A stretch of 9,910 nucleotides of DNA, from contig CAMNCR010000045.1 in assembly GCA_946534455.1 (NCBI GenBank), positions 1 through 9,910 on the forward strand, read 5' to 3'. Source of the stretch: an uncultured Clostridia bacterium. Lineage in GTDB: Bacteria; Bacillota; Clostridia; Christensenellales; Aristaeellaceae. Positions 5,292-9,910 of this stretch are shown here, piece after piece. Made by a program: the position numbers and the translations under genes. Numbering within the stretch: position 1 is the stretch's first letter; the number at the start of each line of letters is the position of its first letter. Below the pieces are notes generated by a model that was not told where the DNA came from, did no database searches, and saw only the letters and a list, made by a program, of their open reading frames with translations.

Positions 5292-7679
5292 TTACATGAT
5301 GATGGTAATCCGGTTTTCCGCCTGCAGCTCGCTGTCGGCGATGAGGCCGGCCTCCCGTTCCACCCCGTTGACCACCATCCGGGTGGGATTCCCTTCCCGG
5401 TGAGCCAGGTTATCCACCGTGATGAACAGCTTCTTTCCCCGGAAGGTTTTTTCCATGGTGAATCCGTCCCACTCCTCCGGAATGGCCGGAGAAATCAGCA
5501 GACCCCGGGGCGTGGGACGCAGGCCCAGGATTCCCTCCACGCAGCCCACCATGACCGTGCTCGCCGTGCCCGTCAGCCAGTGCACATGGCTTCTGCCGGC
5601 GAAGGGGCTTTCATGGCCTTCGATGAACTGCCCGTGCACGTAGGGCTCGATCACCCGGCGATCCGCGTCCTCATTGAAGGATGCAGGGCTGCTCTCCTGA
5701 TAGTACTGGAAGGCGCGATTTCCGTGGCCCCGCAGCGCCTCCGCCAGAATGGCCCAGCCCTGCGGCTGGCAGAACACGCCGCCGTTTTCCTTGGTGCCCG
5801 GGTTGAACAGAATCATCGCCGCGCCGTCAAAGGCTCTGTAGCGGTAGCTCGGGTTCATTAGCTCCAGGCCGTAGGGCGTGTTCAGCTTGTCATAGGCGGT
5901 CTGCAGAATCGTGTCCGCCTGCTCCGGCGTAGCCGCGCGGGAAATCACCGCCCAGCTCTGGGGATTCAGCCACATGGACGCTTCCTCGTCATGCTTGCTG
6001 CCGATGATCTGTCCGGCCTCCGTATAGCCGCGGATGAACCGGTCCTCCTCGAAGCAGGTCTCGTTGATGATCTTCAGCAGCTTCTCCGCCGTCTCCTCCA
6101 GATAGGCCAGATATTCCGCATCCCCCTCGCAGAACTCCTTCATGATGTTCAGCGCGTAGTAGAGCTGGAAGGCCACGAAGGTGCTCTCTCCCGTCGCGCC
6201 CAGCCGCAGGCAGTCGTTCCAGTCCGCATGAAGCCCCGCGGGCATGCCGTGCGTGCCCAGATGGGTCATGCTGAAATGAATCGCCCGCTTCAGATGCTCC
6301 CGCACGGTGCCGGAGTCATAATCCGCGAAGGGGATCTCCTCATCCAGATAGGCCATGTTGCCCGTTTCCGCGATATACTTGTACACCGTCGGGAACAGCC
6401 ACAGCGCGTCGTCCGCCCGGTAGTGCGGGTGACCGGTTTCACGCACGTAGCTTTCCTGCTCCGGCGTGTCCTCATGCCCCGGGTTGTGGGAATATTTGAC
6501 CAGCGGCAGCCCGGCGCCGTGGTGCACCTGCGCGCTGAGCATGAAGGTCAGCTGCTTCCGGGCCAGCTCCGGATCCAGATGGATGATGCCCTGAATGTCC
6601 TGCACCGTATCCCGGTAGCCATATCCGTTTCGCTCGCCGCAGTAGATCAGGCTCGCGGCCCGGCTCCAGACGAAGGTCGTGAAGCACTGGAACGCGTTCC
6701 AGGTGTTGACCATGGCGTCAAACTTCGGATCCGGCGTCCTGATCTTCAGGTTGTCCAGCTCCCCGTGCCAGTAGGCGATCAGCGCCTCCTTTTCCCGGCT
6801 GACGGTTTCCGCCACCTGCTGATACCGGTCCATCAGCGCCCGGGCTTCGAACTCCGTCTTCTGCCCCAGCAGGAAAGCGACGGTCCGGCTCTCCCCGCCC
6901 GCCAGGCACACGCTCGCCTGCAGCGCGCCGCAGGGATTGCCGTTATAGTTCAGGCTGTCGTCGCATTTTCCGTCCTTCACCGCCTGCGGGGCGTCAAACC
7001 GCTCCCGGCCCAGGAACTGCTCCCGCCGCCCGGTATAGCTCGCAACCGGCGCGCCGGCCAGGCCGAAAAAGCGTTCGCTGCCGTTGCTGCCGTCCGGATT
7101 CACATGGCAGAACTCGTTGATTCTCTGCAGCAGGTAGTCCCCCTTGAATTCGGTCCGGGTGATAAACTGCGTATACTGCATGTTGACCAGATCCTGCGTA
7201 TAGAAGCTTTCGCAGGTAAACTCCGCATAGCCGAACACGCTGATATGCCGGGGCTGATCTCCCAGGTTTTCCAGCGTCAGGCTCCAGACCTCATGGGTCG
7301 CGCCCATGGGAACATAATAGAGGGCCCGGCTGCGGATTCCCTTGTATTCGCTGATGAATTCCGTGTAGCTGGTACCGTGGCGGCACTCCGTATGATACTG
7401 CTCCAGCGGCTTCCTGACCGGCTTCCAGCTGGCGGACCAGAAATCCCCGGTGTCCTCATCCCGGAGATAGATGTACCGGCCCGGCTCGTCAAACTGATTG
7501 AAAATATACCGGAGAATCCGGCCGGCGGCGCCGCTCTTCACAAAGCTGTATCCTCCGGCATTGACCGTGATGATCGCCCCGTATTCCGGCGACCCCAGAT
7601 AGTTCGCCCAGGGGGCGGGAGTGTCTGGATTTGTGATGACATACTCACGTACCTTCTCGTCAAAATACCCGTATTGCAT
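5292..7679 (-). CDS. GH94 disaccharide phosphorylase (cellobiose/chitobiose phosphorylase-like)
   Basis: A 795-aa cytoplasmic inverting phosphorylase that splits a beta-linked disaccharide with phosphate to give alpha-sugar-1-phosphate plus a free sugar. The N-terminus MQYGYFDEKVREYVITNPDTP and NYLGS...NAGGYSF are typical of the roughly 800-aa cellobiose/N,N'-diacetylchitobiose phosphorylase branch. Expected domains: beta-sandwich (about 1-270), helical linker, (alpha/alpha)6 barrel (about 310-715) and C-terminal beta domain. The catalytic acid is Asp489 in GLHADWNDC. The phosphate or active-site residues Arg340 (WSR), Arg350 (GER) and Thr703 (WLTGT) are present. The position that carries a phosphate-contacting His in characterised relatives is Gln638 (KENGGVFCQPQGW). 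The Arg of the usual GLRADWNDC is His484. There is no signal peptide, transporter or other glycosidase nearby, so the sugar cannot be named. The start at 7679 has AAGGAGG 9 nt upstream. It is the first gene of an operon with trmO. Confidence 0.88.
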   Translation of the reverse strand: MQYGYFDEKVREYVITNPDTPAPWANYLGSPEYGAIITVNAGGYSFVKSGAAGRILRYIFNQFDEPGRYIYLRDEDTGDFWSASWKPVRKPLEQYHTECRHGTSYTEFISEYKGIRSRALYYVPMGATHEVWSLTLENLGDQPRHISVFGYAEFTCESFYTQDLVNMQYTQFITRTEFKGDYLLQRINEFCHVNPDGSNGSERFFGLAGAPVASYTGRREQFLGRERFDAPQAVKDGKCDDSLNYNGNPCGALQASVCLAGGESRTVAFLLGQKTEFEARALMDRYQQVAETVSREKEALIAYWHGELDNLKIRTPDPKFDAMVNTWNAFQCFTTFVWSRAASLIYCGERNGYGYRDTVQDIQGIIHLDPELARKQLTFMLSAQVHHGAGLPLVKYSHNPGHEDTPEQESYVRETGHPHYRADDALWLFPTVYKYIAETGNMAYLDEEIPFADYDSGTVREHLKRAIHFSMTHLGTHGMPAGLHADWNDCLRLGATGESTFVAFQLYYALNIMKEFCEGDAEYLAYLEETAEKLLKIINETCFEEDRFIRGYTEAGQIIGSKHDEEASMWLNPQSWAVISRAATPEQADTILQTAYDKLNTPYGLELMNPSYRYRAFDGAAMILFNPGTKENGGVFCQPQGWAILAEALRGHGNRAFQYYQESSPASFNEDADRRVIEPYVHGQFIEGHESPFAGRSHVHWLTGTASTVMVGCVEGILGLRPTPRGLLISPAIPEEWDGFTMEKTFRGKKLFITVDNLAHREGNPTRMVVNGVEREAGLIADSELQAENRITIIM

Positions 7680-7723
7680 CGCCGGATGCCTCCTTATTTA
7701 TTCATTGAAAACAGCCAGATCGT

Positions 7724-7752
7724 ATCTTATCACAGTTCCGATCCCGCTTCAA
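7724..7752 (-). promoter_or_regulatory. Predicted promoter of the GH94-trmO-COG2509 operon
   Basis: Minus strand: TTGAAG (7752-7747), 17-nt spacer, TAAGAT (7729-7724), with a TGA just before the -10 giving an extended -10 element. The -35 box overlaps the ansA stop codon (7751-7749). The leader to the GH94 start is about 38 nt. No terminator is visible after ansA, so read-through from ansA is possible too. Confidence 0.7.
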
Positions 7753-8810
7753 GCCCCGGGCAGCGGGGGAATGCTCACCTCGCCGCGCAGGCTTCGCGCC
7801 ATCCGTTCCCGGATTTCCCGGTCCGACAGCTTCCGGCTGAAAAGATAGTACAGCTTTGCGACGGCGGCCTCCGTCGTGAGATCGTATCCGCTGATGGCGC
7901 CGGCTTCCTTCAGCGCGCTGGAGGTTTCGTAGGCTCCCAGCGCGACCGTTCCGTGAGGGCACTGGGAGCAGACGACGATGATGGTTCCGTTTTCGCTGGC
8001 CTTCCGGATCATGGGCAGCAGGGAATTGGCGTGCCTGGGGATGTTGCCCGCTCCGAAGGTCTCGATCACGATGCCCTTCAGCCTTTCGGTCATGATGGAA
8101 TCGAACAGCTCGAACTGAATGCCGGGAAACACCTTGATGACCCCGATGGGAACGTTGATCAGCCGCTGCAGCGAAAAGCCGCCCCTGCAGGGCGGGAGGA
8201 GGGCTGCCTGATGATATCGGATTTCGATGCCCGCCTCGGCCAGCACGGGATAGTTCGGCGATTCAAAGGCAATCAGATCGTCCGCGGAGTATTTGATGGC
8301 CCGGTTTCCCCGAAGCAGCTTTCCGCCGAAATACAGGCAGACCTCGTGCACCAGATCGCTGGAGGCGATGATCAGCGCGGTGATCAGATTGTCGCGGGCA
8401 TCGTTGCGGATCTCGCACAGCGGAATCTGGGAGCCGGTCAGGATCACCGGCTTGTTGTTCTTCCGCAGCATGAAGGAAAGCGCGGAGGCCGTGTAGGCCA
8501 TCGTATCCGTGCCGTGCAGCACCACAAAGCCGTCAAACTCCGCCATGCGGCGGGCGATGGCTTCCCCGATGGCGTTCCATTCCACCACCGTGATATTGGA
8601 CGAATCCAGCAGGGGATCCATATCCACGATTTCCCAGTCCGGCATGGAATCGGCATACAGCTCCGGAATCCGGCGGAGAAGGGCATGAAACGCGTCCTTC
8701 TGCGGGGCATAGCCCTGCTCCGTTTTCATCATGCCGATGGTGCCGCCGGTATAGAGGATCAGGATCCGCTTTCTGTGATTCATCGCATCCGCGCTGACCT
8801 TTGCTTCCAT
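7749..8810 (-). CDS. ansA: L-asparaginase, type I (cytoplasmic)
   Basis: A 353-aa asparaginase/glutaminase-family enzyme that hydrolyses L-asparagine to aspartate and ammonia. Catalytic motifs: YTGGTIGM at 20-27 (nucleophile Thr24), LHGTDTMAYTASALSFML (Thr101, Asp102), TGSQIPL (125-131) and GGKLLRGNRA (Lys164), which aligns with the catalytic Lys of E. coli AnsA. The absence of a signal peptide and the HGTDTMAYTASALSF wording point to type I, as in E. coli AnsA (338 aa). The archaeal GatD amidotransferase subunit shares these motifs but has an N-terminal barrel domain absent here, and no gatE is next to it. The reading frame stays open upstream to 9149, but that extension crosses the intergenic region into the divergent gene. 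The start at 8810 is chosen for its GGGAGG site. A further ATG at 8783 is an alternative that would give a 344-aa protein. Confidence 0.94.
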   Translation of the reverse strand: MEAKVSADAMNHRKRILILYTGGTIGMMKTEQGYAPQKDAFHALLRRIPELYADSMPDWEIVDMDPLLDSSNITVVEWNAIGEAIARRMAEFDGFVVLHGTDTMAYTASALSFMLRKNNKPVILTGSQIPLCEIRNDARDNLITALIIASSDLVHEVCLYFGGKLLRGNRAIKYSADDLIAFESPNYPVLAEAGIEIRYHQAALLPPCRGGFSLQRLINVPIGVIKVFPGIQFELFDSIMTERLKGIVIETFGAGNIPRHANSLLPMIRKASENGTIIVVCSQCPHGTVALGAYETSSALKEAGAISGYDLTTEAAVAKLYYLFSRKLSDREIRERMARSLRGEVSIPPLPGA

Positions 8811-8819
8811 GTTTATGTA

Positions 8820-8825
8820 CCTCCC
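8820..8825 (-). promoter_or_regulatory. Ribosome binding site deciding the ansA start
   Basis: GGGAGG lies 9 nt before the ATG at 8810. None of the upstream ATGs in the same open frame falls within the predicted transcript (start near 8877), which makes this the best start. Confidence 0.8.
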
Positions 8826-8848
8826 GGAACCGGTCCGGCCGTTTCGTC

Positions 8849-8870
8849 CCCTGTCCCGCGGGGAGCAGGG
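8849..8870 (-). promoter_or_regulatory. Hairpin in the ansA 5' leader
   Basis: Minus strand: CCCTG and CAGGG pair (5 bp), then after a bulged C, TCCC and GGGA pair (4 bp) around the triloop CGC. It starts about 7 nt after the predicted transcription start and ends about 38 nt before the start codon. No T-run follows, so it is not a terminator. It may stabilise the 5' end of the mRNA or serve as a protein site. Downstream, three CCGG blocks (8838-8824) touch the first bases of the ribosome binding site and could pair with each other. Confidence 0.45.
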
Positions 8871-8883
8871 CTGATCTGCTGTC

Positions 8884-8912
8884 ATTATATCACCGGATCC
8901 GGCGCGGGGAAA
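8884..8912 (-). promoter_or_regulatory. Predicted ansA promoter (extended -10)
   Basis: Minus strand: TGA followed by TATAAT (8889-8884) makes a perfect extended -10. At 17 nt upstream there is only a poor -35, TTTCCC (8912-8907). The spacer holds the perfect palindrome CCGGATCCGG (8893-8902). A weak -35 with a palindrome in the spacer suits a regulated promoter. The leader to ansA is about 67 nt. Confidence 0.7.
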
Positions 8913-8929
8913 GCTCCCTCTCCCGCGCC
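8901..8929. repeat. 8-bp inverted repeat across the ansA -35 region
   Basis: GGCGCGGG (8901-8908) and CCCGCGCC (8922-8929) are perfect inverted arms around a 13-nt centre. The arm centres are 21 bp apart, two turns of B-DNA, as in many dimeric repressor sites. The left arm overlaps the spacer and -35 of the ansA promoter. The right arm ends about 41 bp before the -35 of the divergent gene. No T-run flanks it on either strand, so it does not look like a terminator. It is a candidate operator, not proven. Confidence 0.5.
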
Positions 8930-8970
8930 TCTTCCCGATGGCTTCCCCTGCATTTCCTGCCCGGAAGCAG

Positions 8971-8999
8971 TTGGAAAGCGCAAAAAAACGGAGTATAAT
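8971..8999 (+). promoter_or_regulatory. Predicted SigA promoter of the BI-1-like gene
   Basis: TTGGAA (8971-8976), 17-nt spacer that includes a run of seven A, and TATAAT (8994-8999). The predicted start is near 9006, with a leader of about 55 nt to the ATG at 9061. It is divergent from the ansA promoter, with about 110 bp between the two -10 boxes. Confidence 0.85.
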
Positions 9000-9045
9000 A
9001 CCCTCATTCCCGGCGCATTTCAGCCGAATCTGTTCCATACAATTT

Positions 9046-9055
9046 AAAGGAGGTT
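9046..9055 (+). promoter_or_regulatory. Ribosome binding site deciding the start of the BI-1-like gene
   Basis: AAAGGAGGTT, with GGAGG ending 7 nt before the ATG at 9061. The frame is open back to an ATG at 8938, but that codon lies upstream of the predicted promoter and has no such site, so 9061 is the true start. Confidence 0.9.
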
Positions 9056-9060
9056 CCCTT

Positions 9061-9909
9061 ATGAGCACCCTGTCCCGCGATATGAAGCCTGCCCGCACCC
9101 ATACGCTGGTGCGGTCCAATCCGATCCTGACCCGTCTGAGCAGGGTCACCGAAAGAGCCCAGACCGACGCGGCGACCTATCGCGGAATCGCCACGAAAAC
9201 GAGCTTTTTTCTCCTGGTCACCCTGGCCGGCATGGTCGTGCAGCTCATCGTCCGGGCCGCGCTGGCGGCGGAGCCCGTCTGGCAGACCATCCCCGTTTAC
9301 GAGAAGTTCACCCTGACCCTGGGCAAAACGGAGGCCATCGTGCTCGGCGCCGTGCTGGTGCTGGGCCTGCTCTGCGAGCTGGTCGCCATCTTCGGCCGGA
9401 GGACGATCCCGGTGACCGGCACGCTGTATTCCGCCAGTCAGGGCTATGTCATTTCCTTCCTGGTTTTCAACGTGCTGAAGGGCTATGAGTATCTGGGACT
9501 GGAAGCGCTGCTGCTGACCGTCGCCGTCGTGCTGGTCATGAGCTGGCTGTATACCTCCGGCATCGTCCGGGTGGACAGGAAGTTCCGTACGGTGCTGCTG
9601 TCGCTGATGCTGGGCAGCATCGGCATCGGCGTGCTCAGCTTCCTGGGTTCCCTGATCCCCGCCACCCGGCCCTTTGTGGAGGCGATGATGCACAACGCCG
9701 CCCTGACGGTCGCGCTGGATGTCATCGGCCTGGTGGTTGCCGCGCTCTTCCTGATCAGCGACTTTTCCCTGATTGACGACTGCGTGAAGCAGGGCTATCC
9801 GAAATCCTATGAATGGTCCGCGGCCTTCGGGCTGGTCTTCACCGTCATCTGGATCTATCTGAAGATTCTGGATCTGCTCATGCAGTTCGCCGGCAAGAAG
9901 GATGATTGA
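9061..9909 (+). CDS. Bax inhibitor-1/YccA-like (BaxI_1) membrane protein
   Basis: A 282-aa integral membrane protein resembling the bacterial Bax-inhibitor-1-like family PF12811. Eukaryotic BI-1 and Bacillus YetJ are pH-sensitive calcium-leak proteins; the role of this branch in bacteria is not established. The N-terminal tail carries the family NP motif (SNPILTRL, 19-26) and ATYRGIATKT (38-47). About seven hydrophobic segments follow: 49-69, 90-110, 122-139, 147-165, 177-198, 212-232 and 253-275. Conserved parts are the KFR after the fourth helix (174-176), LISDFSLIDD (231-240) with Asp234, and YEW...AFGL (250-258). In the last helix the family usually reads YLEILRLL, while here it is YLKILDLL (Lys268, Asp271). 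No signal peptide is seen. It is transcribed alone, divergent from ansA, and complete in the window with one base to spare. Family assignment is good; transport activity is inference. Confidence 0.85.
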   Translation: MSTLSRDMKPARTHTLVRSNPILTRLSRVTERAQTDAATYRGIATKTSFFLLVTLAGMVVQLIVRAALAAEPVWQTIPVYEKFTLTLGKTEAIVLGAVLVLGLLCELVAIFGRRTIPVTGTLYSASQGYVISFLVFNVLKGYEYLGLEALLLTVAVVLVMSWLYTSGIVRVDRKFRTVLLSLMLGSIGIGVLSFLGSLIPATRPFVEAMMHNAALTVALDVIGLVVAALFLISDFSLIDDCVKQGYPKSYEWSAAFGLVFTVIWIYLKILDLLMQFAGKKDD

Positions 9910-9910
9910 C

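Noticed and set aside
7749..8810. GatD subunit of an archaeal-type Glu-tRNA-Gln amidotransferase
   Set aside because: The length and the lack of the extra N-terminal domain fit asparaginase I, and no gatE neighbour is present.
8901..8929. Bidirectional terminator in the divergent region
   Set aside because: No T-run follows the inverted repeat on either strand, and no gene converges on it; both flanking genes diverge from the region.
5991..9047. A 1018-codon open frame on the plus strand, antisense to GH94 and ansA
   Set aside because: It mirrors two securely identified genes and arises because TTA, CTA and TCA codons are rare in this GC-rich coding DNA. It has no ribosome binding site and its product shows no recognisable fold or motif.
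8938..9060. A 41-residue N-terminal extension of the BI-1-like protein
   Set aside because: It begins upstream of the predicted promoter, while a strong AAAGGAGG site precedes the ATG at 9061.
8811..9149. A 113-residue N-terminal extension of asparaginase
   Set aside because: It would run through both predicted divergent promoters and into the BI-1-like gene, is of low complexity, and lacks a ribosome binding site. The start at 8810 has a good one.
1..9910. A defence, mobile or biosynthetic system
   Set aside because: Every gene is assigned to a housekeeping, metabolic or conserved membrane family. No transposase, integrase, toxin-antitoxin pair, repeat array or island boundary was seen.

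Overview
The window looks like a chromosomal housekeeping segment of a GC-rich Firmicute of the Clostridia type, perhaps an uncultured gut or rumen lineage. The reasons are strong AGGAGG-type ribosome binding sites, near-consensus SigA promoters, the acetate kinase - YceD/DUF177 - ribosomal protein bL32 gene order, and a GH94 phosphorylase and cytoplasmic asparaginase typical of anaerobic fermenters. By eye the coding DNA is GC-rich and the intergenic gaps are AT-richer. No mobile element, CRISPR array, tRNA or rRNA was seen.

Layout: eight of the nine genes lie on the minus strand. Read in their own direction from right to left they are: ansA (asparaginase I, 8810-7749); a GH94 disaccharide phosphorylase (7679-5292); trmO (tRNA m6t6A37 methyltransferase, 5279-4575); a COG2509 FAD-dependent dehydrogenase (4585-3203); ackA (3101-1863); yceD (1772-1281); rpmF (1277-1086); a rho-independent terminator (1053-1015); and the N-terminal 330 codons of valS (992 to the left edge). 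The only plus-strand gene, at the right end (9061-9909), encodes a seven-helix Bax inhibitor-1/YccA-type membrane protein and is divergent from ansA.

Transcription units inferred from promoters and spacing: (1) ansA from an extended -10 promoter inside the 250-bp divergent region; (2) GH94-trmO-COG2509, tightly packed (12-nt gap, then 11-nt overlap), from a promoter overlapping the ansA stop codon; (3) ackA from its own promoter; (4) yceD-rpmF from a perfect TTGACA-17-TATAAT promoter, ending at the strong hairpin; (5) valS, whose start is only 22 nt past that terminator, so it has no room for a private promoter downstream of it; (6) the BI-1-like gene from a TTGGAA-17-TATAAT promoter.

Function: ackA makes ATP from acetyl phosphate. 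The GH94 enzyme would feed glucose-1-phosphate-type sugars into glycolysis without spending ATP. ansA releases ammonia and aspartate. rpmF, valS and trmO serve translation. No dedicated new system is evident. The points most worth a second look are: a Gln at the phosphate-binding His position of the GH94 enzyme; a four-Cys cluster in the uncharacterised FAD protein; a zinc-ligand-poor YceD; an apparent E/R to K/D charge swap in the BI-1-like protein; and a two-turn inverted repeat plus palindrome over the ansA promoter.
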